Notes: generated by a model not told the origin, from the letters alone. 64,000 nt of DNA from Qipengyuania aestuarii (GCF_019711535.1 NZ_JAIGNP010000001.1:1030804-1094803), one strand, 5' to 3'. Positions 50,913-61,300 are shown, counted from the stretch's first letter. Program-made: numbers and translations.

Positions 50913-52211
50913 ATGGCACTCGCACCAGATGTCGCGTCGAGCACCGACCCGGCGCCCATCGACGCCGACGATACGGGAATTCACGCACCCGGCCTGAATT
51001 ACTTCGTCTTCGGCCTGTTCTTCATCTTCGGCGGCATCACGTCGCTCAACGACGTGATCATTCCGAAGCTGAAAGAACTGTTCACGCTCAACTACACGCA
51101 GGCCATGCTGGTGCAGTTCTGCTTCTTTACGGCCTATCTCGTGATCGGCATTCCGGGTGCGAAACTGGTCAAGCGACTGGGATACATGCGCGGCGCGGTG
51201 GCAGGCCTCCTGACCATGATGGTCGGCTGCCTGCTGTTCATTCCGGCCAGCCAGACGGCGACCTACGGTATCTTCCTGTTCGCCCTGTTCGTTCTCGCGA
51301 GCGGCGTGGTGATCGTGCAGGTCGTCGCCAACCCGCTAATCTCCCTGCTCGGCCCGCAGCGGACCGCGCACAGCCGCCTGACCTTCGCGCAGGCGTTCAA
51401 TTCGCTTGGCACGACCGTCTTTCCGATTGTCGGCTCGATCGTCATTCTCGGCAGCCTCGCCAATGTCAGCGCCGACCAGCTATCCGGTGCCGAACTGACC
51501 GCCTACCGGCAGGCTGAAAGCGAAGCGATCTGGCAGGGTTATCTCGGCGTCGCCTGCCTCATTGCCCTCGTTGCGCTCGCCGTATGGCTCTTCCGTAATC
51601 GCCTTCAAGGCGAAAAGCATGAAGCGTCTTCCGGCCTTGCGGGATTCGACCTGCTGAAGCGCAGCCGCTTCGGGTACGGCGCCCTGTGCATCTTTGTCTA
51701 CGTCGGTGCCGAAGTTTCCATCGGTTCGATCATCATCAACTACCTTGCGCAGGACCGCGTGCTGGGCCAGCCGGAAAGCGTGATCGGGTGGATGATCGGG
51801 CTTTACTGGGGCGGAGCCATGGTTGGCCGCTTCATCGGTTCGTATTTCCTGCGCATCTTCTCGCCGGGCAAGATCCTTGCCTTCAACGCGACCGGTTCGA
51901 TCCTCCTGATCATCATCAGCGCTCTCAGCAGCGGCGAACTCGCAGCGTACAGCTTGCTCGCCGTGGGCCTGATGAACTCGATCATGTTCCCCACCATCTT
52001 CTCGCTCGCCTGCGAAAAGCTTGGGCCGCGGGCGGCAGACGGTTCGGGCATCATCAACGTCGCCATCTTCGGCGGCGCAGTGGTCCCGTTGCTGTTCGGC
52101 GTACTGGCGGACACGAGCGGCAGCCTCGCCTTCGCATTGATCCTGCCGATCATCTGCTATGCGATCATCGCCGGCTTCGGCATCTTTGCGAGAAAACCTG
52201 CCGTCGCCTGA
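50913..52211 (+). CDS. FucP-type sugar:proton symporter (MFS)
   Basis: A 432-aa transporter of the FHS/FucP/GluP group with 12 membrane helices. It shows GLNYFVFGLFFIFGGITSLNDVIIPKLKELF at helix 1, YTQAMLVQFCFFTAYLVIGIPGAKLVKRLGYMRG, NPLISLLGPQRTAHSRLTFAQAFNSLGTTVFP, and YVGAEVSIGSIIINYLAQ in the second half, all typical of the family. GGGAGGAA precedes the ATG. It follows the GH3 gene by 108 nt with no AACGTT operator of its own, so it is probably co-transcribed and imports the released hexose. Confidence 0.92.
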   Translation: MALAPDVASSTDPAPIDADDTGIHAPGLNYFVFGLFFIFGGITSLNDVIIPKLKELFTLNYTQAMLVQFCFFTAYLVIGIPGAKLVKRLGYMRGAVAGLLTMMVGCLLFIPASQTATYGIFLFALFVLASGVVIVQVVANPLISLLGPQRTAHSRLTFAQAFNSLGTTVFPIVGSIVILGSLANVSADQLSGAELTAYRQAESEAIWQGYLGVACLIALVALAVWLFRNRLQGEKHEASSGLAGFDLLKRSRFGYGALCIFVYVGAEVSIGSIIINYLAQDRVLGQPESVIGWMIGLYWGGAMVGRFIGSYFLRIFSPGKILAFNATGSILLIIISALSSGELAAYSLLAVGLMNSIMFPTIFSLACEKLGPRAADGSGIINVAIFGGAVVPLLFGVLADTSGSLAFALILPIICYAIIAGFGIFARKPAVA

Positions 52212-52218
52212 CTGCAGA

Positions 52219-52288
52219 ATTTCTAAACACCGTGGGGGTTCGCAAGGCGGCGCAGGTCTGCCATGCGAACCCCCACTGCTTTAGAAAT
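52219..52288. repeat. Long imperfect hairpin between FucP-type and CysQ-like genes
   Basis: ATTTCTAAA (52219-52227) pairs perfectly with TTTAGAAAT (52280-52288) and GTGGGGGTTCGCA (52232-52244) with TGCGAACCCCCAC (52264-52276), giving 9 + 13 bp with a small internal loop and a 19-nt apex. There is no T-run. It could be a bidirectional terminator-like structure or one copy of a palindromic intergenic repeat family. Confidence 0.65.
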
Positions 52289-52301
52289 CCGCGAGAACCC
52301 A

Positions 52302-53036
52302 ATGACCGACGCCGAACTCGCTGCCCATCTCGCTCAGGTCGCTGGCCGGATCCTGCTGGAAGTCCGTGCGAGCGGCATGTTCGAGGGCAAGAGCCTCGGC
52401 AAAGCGGGCGACCAGACCGCCAATCAGTTCCTCTGCCACGCAGTTCGCGCCCAGCGCCCCGATGACGGCCTTCTTTCGGAAGAAAGCAAGGACACAGCCG
52501 AACGCCTCTCCAAAAAACGTGTGTGGATCGTCGACCCTGTAGACGGCACCCGTGAATTTGGCGAAGAACGCAGCGACTGGGCCGTGCATGTGGCACTGTG
52601 CGTCGATGGCAGGCCGGAGACGGGCGCGGTGGCCCTGCCCGGCCTGGGGGAAGTGCTCCGCAGCGATACGCCCGGTGCCCTACCCCCGGCCGCGAAAACC
52701 CCGCGCATGCTGGTGAGCCGCACGCGGCCCGCCAGCGAAGCCGTGGCTGTGGCTGATACGATCGGCGCAGAACTATTTCCAATGGGTTCGGCCGGAGCCA
52801 AGGCCATGGCCGTGGTCAGGGGCGAAGCGGAAATCTACCTGCACACCGGCGGGCAATACGAATGGGACAGCGCTGCCCCCGTCGCGGTCGCGCTGGCGCA
52901 CGGACTCCATGCCAGCCGGATCGATGGCAGCCCGCTGATCTATAACCAGCAGGACACCTACATGCCGGACCTGCTCATTTGCCGCCCAGAGTGGAGCGAG
53001 CGCGTTCTCGCCGAAGTCGGCAAGCTCAGCGCCTAG
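52302..53036 (+). CDS. cysQ: CysQ-like 3'(2'),5'-bisphosphate nucleotidase / inositol monophosphatase family
   Basis: A 244-aa Mg-dependent phosphatase of the IMPase fold. Metal-binding Glu is in LLSEESKDTAERL, the DxDGT motif in VWIVDPVDGTREFGE near residue 86, and the C-terminal WDSAAP motif in GGQYEWDSAAPVAVALAHG. GTREF, rather than GTTNF, is characteristic of CysQ, which hydrolyses 3'-phosphoadenosine 5'-phosphate. The start at 52302 leaves the hairpin in the leader; the frame upstream runs through the hairpin. It ends tail-to-tail with the CitE-like gene, both stops using the same CTAG. Confidence 0.86.
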   Translation: MTDAELAAHLAQVAGRILLEVRASGMFEGKSLGKAGDQTANQFLCHAVRAQRPDDGLLSEESKDTAERLSKKRVWIVDPVDGTREFGEERSDWAVHVALCVDGRPETGAVALPGLGEVLRSDTPGALPPAAKTPRMLVSRTRPASEAVAVADTIGAELFPMGSAGAKAMAVVRGEAEIYLHTGGQYEWDSAAPVAVALAHGLHASRIDGSPLIYNQQDTYMPDLLICRPEWSERVLAEVGKLSA

Positions 53037-53926
53037 CCATCCACCTGTGCCAGAAGCTGCCGCGCCCGGCTGAGGTGGGGGCGGTCCAGCATCTTGCCGT
53101 TATGGCCGATGGTCCCGGCCTGCGGATTGGCTTCGAACAACGCCACGATTTCACGGGCTTCGGCGATTTCGTCCTCGCCCGGGCTGAATGCTTCATTGAT
53201 CACCGGCACCTGCGCCGGGTGGATCGCCAGCATCCCGCGATAGCCGTCGCGCCGAACCTTTTCCGCGCGGGCTTTCAGACCTTCCAGATTGCGAAAATCG
53301 CCGTCGATCGTCTCGATAGCGGGCACACTGGCTGCTGCCGCGCCAAGCAGGGTCAAGCTGCGGGCCAGTTCATAGGTGAAGGCATATTCGCCATTGTCCA
53401 GCCGATTGGACATCGCGCCGATTGAATCGGCCAGGTCTTCCGCCCCCCAGGTCATCGCGGCGAGGCGCGGCGCACCGGCGTAATCGCCCGTGGTGAACAT
53501 TGCAGCGGCAGTCTCGGTGACCAGCGCAATGACCGGCGTCGAGCCAGGCGCAATTCCAAGCTCCATTTCCAGCGGGGTGAGAAGGCGGTCGAGTTCTTCC
53601 ACATCATGGCGCCCTCTCGCCTTGGGCAGCATGATCCCGCCGGGACGGGCGTGCATGATGGCAGCCAGGTCATCCGCCGTGTGCGGTCCGTCGAGCGGGT
53701 TCACCCGGACCCATAGTCTGGCCCTTTCGCTGTCATCACGCGCGGCGAGAAATGCGGCGATCCCCTCGCGCGCGGCCGGTTTTGCCTCTTCCGCCACCGC
53801 GTCTTCAAGATCGAAGATGACGATATCGGCTTCGCCCTGCGCCGCCTTCGTCATTTTCTTCTCGCTGTCGCCGGGGGCGAACAGCCAGCTGCGATGCCGG
53901 GGCGGAAGGCTGGGAGAAGTCGTCAC
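53033..53926 (-). CDS. HpcH/HpaI aldolase / CitE-like acyl-CoA lyase
   Basis: A 297-aa TIM-barrel lyase. It has PRHRSWLFAPGDSEKKMTKAA at the N-terminus, DIVIFDLEDAVAEEAKPAAREGI (metal/acid site), LWVRVNPLDGPHTADDL, GGIMLPKARGRHDVEELDRLL, and MTWGAEDLADSIGA with a Glu metal ligand. IHPAQVPVINEAFSP is the C-terminal motif. The start is uncertain: GTG at 53926 begins just before the conserved region, while an ATG at 53974 would add 16 residues. Activity is likely a malyl- or citramalyl-CoA lyase or thioesterase type reaction; which one cannot be told. Confidence 0.85.
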   Translation of the reverse strand: MTTSPSLPPRHRSWLFAPGDSEKKMTKAAQGEADIVIFDLEDAVAEEAKPAAREGIAAFLAARDDSERARLWVRVNPLDGPHTADDLAAIMHARPGGIMLPKARGRHDVEELDRLLTPLEMELGIAPGSTPVIALVTETAAAMFTTGDYAGAPRLAAMTWGAEDLADSIGAMSNRLDNGEYAFTYELARSLTLLGAAAASVPAIETIDGDFRNLEGLKARAEKVRRDGYRGMLAIHPAQVPVINEAFSPGEDEIAEAREIVALFEANPQAGTIGHNGKMLDRPHLSRARQLLAQVDG

Positions 53927-54001
53927 GGATGAATCTCGCTTGTGGTCTGTCGTTTGCCAGCCATGAGCCTGCACCGACCGTGCAAGTCAAGACGGGGGCG
54001 A

Positions 54002-55237
54002 TCAGCTGTCAGGCTGCTGCTCGTCCGCTGCTTCGAATATGGCGGCCATGGCGGTGGTACGCGGTAGGCTCTGGAACGCCTGCTGATCCTCGGCCGGGAC
54101 CGAAGGCCGGGCAAAGGTCCGCCAAATGCCGAACAGCCCGCCGAGTATCGCAAGCCCGCCCGTCACGGCGAAAAGCCCGCCAGGGCCCAGAGCGCCCATG
54201 CCGATCGAGCCCAACATGGGCCCGGCAACCGCGCCTGCCGAATAGGTGAGGACAAGGCCGCTGCTTGCTCCGATCCGCTCCTCCTCTGACAAATGGTCGT
54301 TCGAATGCGCCACGCAGAGCGGATAGAGGGCAAAGGCGAAGCCGCCGAAAAGGCTGCCCAGCCCGATCACCGCCACAGGGGCGAGCTCCATCAGGAAAAT
54401 GGGCAGCGATACGGCGAAAGTCGCCAGGAAGCTCGCGATCACAATCAGACGCCGGTCGAACCGATCCGAAAGCAGTCCGAGCGGATATTGCAGAGCGACC
54501 CCGCCAGCAATGACGCATGAGGTGAACAGCGCCACCTGCGACAATCCCATTCCGATCCGCTGGATATAGACCGCGCCCAGCGCGTAGAATGCCCCCAGAA
54601 TGGCTCCCGTTACGAGCGTGCCGACGATGCCGAGCGGAGAGACCTTGTAAAGGCGGCGCAAGGAAAAGGGCGCAACTGTCTCAATGACCGGCTGATCCAT
54701 GCGCGTGAGGAGGACAGGAAGCAGCGCGATCGACAGCAGGATCGCGGAAAGCATGAAGGGCAGATCCGGAGCCTCGTCGCCGAGATTGAGCAGGAACTGG
54801 CCTGCCGCCTGTCCGCAATAGAGTGCGATCATGTAAGCCGCGAGTATGGCGCTGCGATTCTTGGGGCTTGCCTGCTGGTTGAGCCAACTTTCAAGGCACA
54901 CGAAGACACCTGCCATGGCCAGCCCGTCGATAAATCGCAGAACTGTCCAGACAGCCGAAGATTCGAAAATGGCATAGGTCAGGCTGCTTGCCGAATAGAT
55001 CGTCACGAAAGCGGCAAAGGCGCGGATGTGGCCGGTTCGTTCGATAACCTTCTGGACGCGGAGCGATCCTAGCATCAGTCCGCCGAAATAGCTGGTACCG
55101 ACAAGGCCGATAACACCAGCCGAAGCGCCTGCCAGTTCCAGCCGGATCGCAATCAGCGTGGACAGAAATCCACTACCCGCCATGAGGACGAAGATCGCAG
55201 TCAGAAGCGCGCGTACGGGGTAGGCTGAGGAAAGCAT
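54002..55237 (-). CDS. MFS transporter (YcaD-like)
   Basis: A 411-aa transporter with about 12 helices. It shows GFLSTLIAIRLELAGASAGVIGLVGTSYFGGLMLGSLRVQKVIERTGHIRAF at helices 1-3, ESWLNQQASPKNRSAILAAYM, and the second-half repeat QYPLGLLSDRFDRRLIV. The pattern resembles the YcaD/CsbX-type MFS group. The start at 55237 is at the family position; the in-frame extension to 55333 is Arg-rich and unlikely to be translated. The gene stands alone on the minus strand. Substrate unknown. Confidence 0.87.
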   Translation of the reverse strand: MLSSAYPVRALLTAIFVLMAGSGFLSTLIAIRLELAGASAGVIGLVGTSYFGGLMLGSLRVQKVIERTGHIRAFAAFVTIYSASSLTYAIFESSAVWTVLRFIDGLAMAGVFVCLESWLNQQASPKNRSAILAAYMIALYCGQAAGQFLLNLGDEAPDLPFMLSAILLSIALLPVLLTRMDQPVIETVAPFSLRRLYKVSPLGIVGTLVTGAILGAFYALGAVYIQRIGMGLSQVALFTSCVIAGGVALQYPLGLLSDRFDRRLIVIASFLATFAVSLPIFLMELAPVAVIGLGSLFGGFAFALYPLCVAHSNDHLSEEERIGASSGLVLTYSAGAVAGPMLGSIGMGALGPGGLFAVTGGLAILGGLFGIWRTFARPSVPAEDQQAFQSLPRTTAMAAIFEAADEQQPDS

Positions 55238-55430
55238 CGAATCGCCCGTATTCCTGCGCGCTATCCGCTTCAAGCGAAGTCTGCTCTGCGAAGGTGACTC
55301 ACGCAACCTTCCGCGAGGCTGCGGCCCATCCAAGGTTGCGGATGAATGCGCATTTGTTTGATGGAAAATACCCGCCGTTGCGCTGGCTTCATCGGCTGCG
55401 GTATAGGCCGGTCATCAAAGGGGATCGTCA

Positions 55431-56126
55431 TTGAAGAAGCGCCACGCCCTCTCCACACGTCTCTGGCACTGGATCAACGCCCTGTGCCTTGTCGTGCTGT
55501 TCATGAGCGGCCTCAATATATCGAACGCCCACCCTCGCCTGTATTGGGGTGATCGGGGGTTCCTGCCGTCCGAAGCGTGGCTGTCGCTGCCGGACTTTCC
55601 CGGCTGGATCACCATCCCGAGCTATTACAGCCTGGCCGCGGCGCGTGACTGGCATGTGGTGTTCTCGCTGCTCTTCGCCTTCGGCCTCCTGGCCTTCATG
55701 GTGATTGCCCTGATCAACGGTCACATCAGGCGCGATCTGCTGCTACGCGCGGCGGAATGGCGGCCGCAGAGCATCTGGCGCGATGTGAAGGCGCATCTGC
55801 GGCTCGATTTCGAGCACGGCAGTGGCAAATACAACGTGCTGCAGAAGCTGACCTATGCGCTGGTGATCTTCATCCTGCTGCCAGCGATGATCTTCACCGG
55901 CATGGCAATGAGCCCGGGGATGGAAGCCGCATGGCCGTGGCTCACCGAGATGTTCGGCGGCCGGCAAAGCGCACGCTCGATCCATTTCCTGAGCGCTTTC
56001 GCTCTCGCAGCCTTTCTTATTCTCCACGTGGTGTTGGTCCTGCTTGCAGGTCCGATCACCCAGCTGCGCGGCATGCTGTTCGGCGGCCGCCTGGACACAA
56101 GCGGAGGCGCCGATGCGCAGGCGTAA
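55431..56126 (+). CDS. Cytochrome b561 / Ni-hydrogenase b-type membrane subunit
   Basis: A 231-aa heme protein with four membrane helices (about residues 14-32, 76-96, 136-158 and 184-205). Candidate heme His ligands lie in HALSTRLWHWINAL, RDWHVVFSLLFAFG, and SIHFLSAFALAAFLILHVVLVL. The start is TTG at 55431 with AAGGGG 8 nt upstream; no ATG is better placed. The 3' end overlaps the molybdopterin oxidoreductase gene by 14 nt, so the pair forms a membrane-anchored redox module passing electrons between quinone pool and the molybdenum enzyme. Confidence 0.87.
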   Translation: MKKRHALSTRLWHWINALCLVVLFMSGLNISNAHPRLYWGDRGFLPSEAWLSLPDFPGWITIPSYYSLAAARDWHVVFSLLFAFGLLAFMVIALINGHIRRDLLLRAAEWRPQSIWRDVKAHLRLDFEHGSGKYNVLQKLTYALVIFILLPAMIFTGMAMSPGMEAAWPWLTEMFGGRQSARSIHFLSAFALAAFLILHVVLVLLAGPITQLRGMLFGGRLDTSGGADAQA

Positions 56127-56856
56127 CTTTCTCGTCGTCCTGGGGGCAAGCGTCGTCGCGGGATGCGATGCCGTCGGAGACAGCAGCTGGTTCGGCAAAG
56201 TCGTGGACAGGGCGCAAAACTGGCACCGGGGACTGCACCGGGCGCTGGGCGGCGGCCGGATTGCCATGGCGCCCGAGTTCAGCCGCTCCGCAATCTCACC
56301 CTTCTTTCGCGGTAATGGTACGCAAAGTATCGACACCGGGACCTATCGCGCCGCCATGGAAGATGGCTTCGCCAATTGGACCGTCACGGTCTCGGGCCTG
56401 GTCGAGCACCCGCTTGAGCTCTCGATGGAAAACCTGCGCGGCCTGCCGCAGCGCACGCAGATCACCCGCCACGATTGCGTGGAAGGGTGGAGCGCCATCG
56501 GCGAATGGACGGGCCCGCAGCTGTCGACGATTCTCGATGCGGCTGGCGTGCGGCCTGAGGCGCGGTTCGCAGTCTTTCGCTGCGCCGACAATCTGAATGG
56601 AGGCGATTATTACGAAAGCTGCGATCTGGACGATGCCTTACATCCCCAGACAATTCTCGCTCACCAGCTTAATGGAGAGCCGCTGCCCGAACGCAACGGT
56701 GCACCGGTGCGGCTGCGGCTCGAACGCCAGTTAGGGTACAAGCACGCGAAATATCTGACGGGGATCGAACTGGTCGAAAGCCTCGATGGGATCGGCGAAG
56801 GCAAGGGCGGCTATTGGGAGGATCGTGCCGGCTACCAATGGTACGCCGGCATCTGA
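56113..56856 (+). CDS. Molybdopterin-dependent oxidoreductase (sulfite oxidase/MsrP-like domain)
   Basis: A 247-aa protein with an N-terminal RRRNFLVVLGASVVAGC: a twin-arginine-like start directly followed by a lipobox-like Cys at residue 18. The Oxidored_molyb domain shows FANWTVTVSGLVEHPLELSMENLRGLPQRTQITRHDCVEGW, where the Cys is the molybdenum ligand, and GWSAIGEWTGPQLSTIL. GYKHAKYLTGIELVESL closes the domain. The C-terminal WYAGI is common in this subgroup. The substrate is unknown; coupling to a cytochrome b561 gene suggests a periplasmic reductase or dehydrogenase linked to the membrane. Confidence 0.88.
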   Translation: MRRRNFLVVLGASVVAGCDAVGDSSWFGKVVDRAQNWHRGLHRALGGGRIAMAPEFSRSAISPFFRGNGTQSIDTGTYRAAMEDGFANWTVTVSGLVEHPLELSMENLRGLPQRTQITRHDCVEGWSAIGEWTGPQLSTILDAAGVRPEARFAVFRCADNLNGGDYYESCDLDDALHPQTILAHQLNGEPLPERNGAPVRLRLERQLGYKHAKYLTGIELVESLDGIGEGKGGYWEDRAGYQWYAGI

Positions 56857-56893
56857 TCGCATCAATGCTCGCAGTGGTACGCCAAGCCGAAGC

Positions 56894-58303
56894 CTAGCGC
56901 CCCCCTCCCAGTCCGCCGCCCAGCGCCACGAACAGCGTCGTGCCATTCTGGAGATAGGCCCGACGGGTGGTCAGCAATTGCTGCTGGGCTGAGAACAGAT
57001 TGCGTTCCGCATCCAGCACTTCGAGGTAATCGGCTACGCCCTCACGGTACCTGAGACGCGCCAGCCGGGCGAGCCGCTCCTGCGCTGCAACGCCCTTCTC
57101 CAGCGCCGTCACCTGTTCCGCCAGCCAGCGCCTCCCGGCAAGCCCGTTGGAGACCTCGCGAAACGCGGTCTGGACCGTCTTGTCATAGATCGCGATCTGT
57201 TCGACCTCGCGGGCCTTGGCAAGATCGAGATTGGCTTCGCGCGCGCCCCAGTCGAAGATGGGAAGCGAGATCGAGGGGCCGAAAGACCAGGAAAATCCGT
57301 CCGAGCCGAACAGATCCCCCAGATCGCTGGATGCGAGACCTGCATTACCGGTGAGGGAAATCGTGGGGAAGAAAGCTGCCCGTGCCGCGCCGATATTCGC
57401 CCGCGCGGCGCGCAATTGCTCTTCGGCTGCCTGGATGTCGGGACGGACGAGCAGAAGATCTGACGGCGTTCCGGCATCAAGCGTCATGCCATTGTTCTGC
57501 GCCGTCATCGGCAGAGATTGCGGGAGGTTCGCCGGGATCGCACCGCCGACCAGAACGGCCAGCTGGTTCCGCAGTCGTGCTTCGGCGAGTCGTTCTGCGG
57601 CCAGCTGCTGCTCCGCAGTCGTCAGAAGCGTTTCCGCCTGTCTGAAAGGCAGGGCCGAAGTCACACCGGCATCGAGACGACGCTGAGCGATGCGCAATCC
57701 TTCCTGCCTGCTTTCCAGCGTCGCCTGCGCCAGACGGATCTGAGCTTCCGTTTCGAGCAGTTCGAAATAGGTCGATGCGGTATCGGCAATGAGCGACAGA
57801 TAGAAGGCACGCTGATTGGCTTCGACCGCCAGATATTGCGCACGCGCTGCTTCGGAGAGATTGGCTACCCTGCCCCAGAAATCCAGTTCGAAAGCCGAGA
57901 CGCCTACGCCGACGTTGAAACGATCGCTGGTTATCGATCCGTCGGCACCCGGCTGAACCGTGCCCACCGGAGTGCGGGACCGCGTGGCGGAGGCGTTTGC
58001 TACAGCGGTCGGCAAACGGCGGCTGTCCTCGATCCGGTACTGCGCACGGGCCTGTTCGATCCGCGCTGTCGCCGCAACGAGATCTCGATTGTTGGCGGCC
58101 GCAGTCTCGATCAACGCAACCAGCCGTTGATCGGCAAACCATTCCCCATAAGACAGAGTGCTCGCCACGACCGTTCCGTCGGGTCGGTAATCGGCATCAT
58201 AGGTTGGAAGCGTGGCAAGCTCGGGACGCCCATGATCGGGCGCCATGTTGACGCATCCCGAGAGAACCAGGGCCGACAGGCTGACGGTTAACAGGCGTCT
58301 CAT
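56894..58303 (-). CDS. RND efflux outer-membrane channel lipoprotein (OprM/NodT type)
   Basis: A 469-aa TolC-like channel. Lipobox VLSGC (Cys at residue 17), then two outer-membrane-efflux repeats with long coiled helices: VALIETAAANNRDLVAATARIEQARAQYRIEDSRRLP and the matching ALEKGVAAQERLARLARLRYREGVADYLEVLDAERNLFSAQQQL. It ends ALGGGLGGGR. The ATG overlaps the RND permease stop by 4 nt, so it is the last gene of the efflux operon. Confidence 0.93.
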   Translation of the reverse strand: MRRLLTVSLSALVLSGCVNMAPDHGRPELATLPTYDADYRPDGTVVASTLSYGEWFADQRLVALIETAAANNRDLVAATARIEQARAQYRIEDSRRLPTAVANASATRSRTPVGTVQPGADGSITSDRFNVGVGVSAFELDFWGRVANLSEAARAQYLAVEANQRAFYLSLIADTASTYFELLETEAQIRLAQATLESRQEGLRIAQRRLDAGVTSALPFRQAETLLTTAEQQLAAERLAEARLRNQLAVLVGGAIPANLPQSLPMTAQNNGMTLDAGTPSDLLLVRPDIQAAEEQLRAARANIGAARAAFFPTISLTGNAGLASSDLGDLFGSDGFSWSFGPSISLPIFDWGAREANLDLAKAREVEQIAIYDKTVQTAFREVSNGLAGRRWLAEQVTALEKGVAAQERLARLARLRYREGVADYLEVLDAERNLFSAQQQLLTTRRAYLQNGTTLFVALGGGLGGGR

Positions 58304-61300
58304 TCGGTTTCTCCTTCGAGGTGGCCGGTAGGCGTTGGCTTGCGGCCGCCCAGCCTGGTCCGCACCAGAAGATAAAGCAGCGGGATGATGAAGATGCCGA
58401 TCGCCGTCGCGGCAATCATGCCTCCCATCACGCCCGTCCCCACCGCGATCCGGCTGGCAGCGCCTGCCCCCGAAGACAGGACCAGCGGCACCATGCCCAG
58501 GATGAAGGCAAGCGAAGTCATGATGATTGGCCTCAGCCGCAGCCGTGCCGCAGCCTTCACCGCCTCCATCGGGCTCTTGCCTTCGGCTTCTTCCTCGATC
58601 GCGAATTCGACGATCAGGATCGCATTCTTGGCAGCAAGACCGATGATCGTGATGAGACCCACGTTGAAGTAGATATCGGCCGACAATCCGCGCAGCATGG
58701 TGAATACCACGGCACCCAGGACACCCATCGGCACGATCAGCAAAACGGAAAGTGGAACCACCCAGCTTTCGTAAAGCGCTGCAAGCACAAGGAAGACGAT
58801 GACAGTGGACAGGCCGAGCAGGAGGCCGATCTGGCCGCCGGCCTGCTTTTCTTCATAGCTGATGCCGGTCCATTCGAAGCCGATCCCTTCGGGAAGCTGG
58901 CTTGCAAGCTGTTCCATCTCGGCAATCGCGGCACCCGAGGATTGGCCCGGTGCAGCTGTGCCCGACAGCGTCATCGCAGGATAGCCGTTGTAACGTGCAA
59001 CTGCGGGCGGACCGGCGGTCCATTCCGCCGTGGCGAACGCACTGAATGGCACCAGCGCACCTTGCGCGTTGGGAATGCGGAGGGAAAGAACATCCTCTGG
59101 CGTCATCCGGTGCGGTGCATCCGCCTGAACGAGGACCTGAAGAACGCGCCCCTGCCGGTTGAAGTCGTTCGCATAGGCAGACCCGAAATTGATCGACAGT
59201 GCATTGTTTACGTCAGTCATCGACAGGCCCATCGCCCGGGCGTTTACCCGGTCAACTTCGACATGGAGCTGGGGGGCAGGTGCCTCGTCTTCGGGGCGGA
59301 TATTGGCCAGAGTCGGACTTTGCATCGCCATGCCAAGCAGCTGATCGCGAGCGGCAGAGAGCGCTTCGCGCCCCAGCCCAGCACGGTCCTGCAGCTTCAT
59401 GGTGAAACCGCTGGCCTGTCCAAGCGACTGGATGGCCGGGGGCTGGATCGCGAAGGCAAGGGCATTGTCGAGCCCCATGAACGTGCCCATGGCGCGCCCG
59501 ACGAGACCTTCTGCCGAGCTTCCATCGCCGCTTCGTTCACCCCAATCTTCGAGCGGGGTGAAAATGATGGCGTGATTTTGTCCTTGGCCGAAGAAGCTGA
59601 AGCCCCTGACCACAACGCGATCCTCGACTTCTTCCTGGGCCGCCCAGAATTCCTCGACCGGTGCCAGCGCCTCATCCAATCGTTCACGCGTCGAACCGGC
59701 CGGTGACTGGACGACGGAGATGACATAGCCCTGGTCTTCGGTGGGAAGGAACCCGCCTGGCAGGCGGAAGAAGAGCAGGCCGGTAAGGCCGGCAAGCAAA
59801 AGGAATACGGCAAAGCCGCGCATCGGCCGATTAAGGATCCGCTCGTTCGTCTTGCCATATCGATCGGTCATTCGCCCGAACCAACGATTGAAGCGTCCGA
59901 AGAAGCGGCCCATTGAACGGCGCCCCTTCTCGACCGTGCCGCGCCATCCGTCCGGCACAGGCCTGTAGGCTTCATCATCTGAAGGCGCTTCTTCGTCATG
60001 TCCCTGCACGTCTTCCTTCCGCAGGAATGTCGCGCAGAGGGCTGGCGTAAGCGACAGCGCAAGCACGGCGGAGAAGAAGATCGAAATGGCCAGTGTAACC
60101 GAGAACTGGCGGTAGATGCCGCCAGTCGAGCCCGGGAAGAACGCCATGGGGATGAAGACCGCGATCAGGACAAGCGTGATACCGATGATGGCACCGGTAA
60201 TCTGATCCATGGCCTTGCGGGTGGCCTGTAGCGGGCCAAGGCCCTCTTCGCGCATGATCCGCTCCACATTCTCGATAACGACAATCGCGTCATCGACCAG
60301 GATACCGATCGCCAGAACCATTCCGAACAGCGAAAGCACATTGATCGAGAAGCCGAACAGCCACAGGCCGAGACATGCGCCGGCAAGTGCAATAGGCACC
60401 ACCAGAGTGGGAATGAGAGTTGCGCGCCAGTTCTGGAGGAACAGGAACATCACAAGGAACACGAGGACCATCGCCTCGACCAGCGTTTTGACGACCTCTT
60501 CGACCGAAATTTCGACAAAGGGAGTAGTGTCGTAGGGAACGGACCAAGCGACATCCTGCGGCAGGCCCGCTCCGATTTCCTCCATCCGTTCCTTGACGCC
60601 TTCTGCCGTCGAGAGGGCGTTGGCGCCGGTAGCTAGCTGGATTGCCATTCCGGCCATGGGCTGGCCGTTCAGCGTGGTTGAGGTGGCATAGCTTTGCGCC
60701 CCGATTTCGACCCGGGCCACATCGCCAAGGCGAACACTGGCACCGCCTTCGTCGGTCCGCAGGATGATGCGGCGGAACTCGTCTTCGGTCGCGAAACGGT
60801 TTTCGGTCGTGATCGTCGCGGTGATTTCCTGCCCTTCCTGAAGCGGAAGTGCGCCGATCGAGCCACCTGCGGTCTGCGCATTCTGTTCACGAATGGCCGC
60901 CACGACCGCGCTTGGCGAAAGATTGTAGGATGCAAGCTTTTCCGGATCGAGCCAGATGCGCATGGCATATTCGGAGCCGAACAGCGTCACGTCACCTACA
61001 CCGGCTACGCGGCGCAATTCGTCGACCACCTGGGTCGATGCGATGTTGCCGAGATCGGTAGTATCGAGATTACCCGATTTGGAAGTCAGTGCCACGATAA
61101 GCAGGAAGCCGGCATTGGCCTGGCGCACCGTAATACCTTGGCGGCGGACTTCCTCGGGCAGGCGCGCTTCGACGGTGCTCAGCCGGTTCTGGACTTCGGT
61201 TTGCGCGATATCGATGTCGGTCCCGGCTTCGAAGGTCAGCGTAATCGCTGCCGAACCGTTCGAGCGACTGGATGAGGACATGTAGAGGAAGCCCTCCACC

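Noticed and set aside
58321..59706. Plus-strand open frame of about 461 codons opposite the RND permease
   Set aside because: The opposite strand encodes a full, motif-complete RND permease; the frame has low-complexity, His- and Arg-rich composition.
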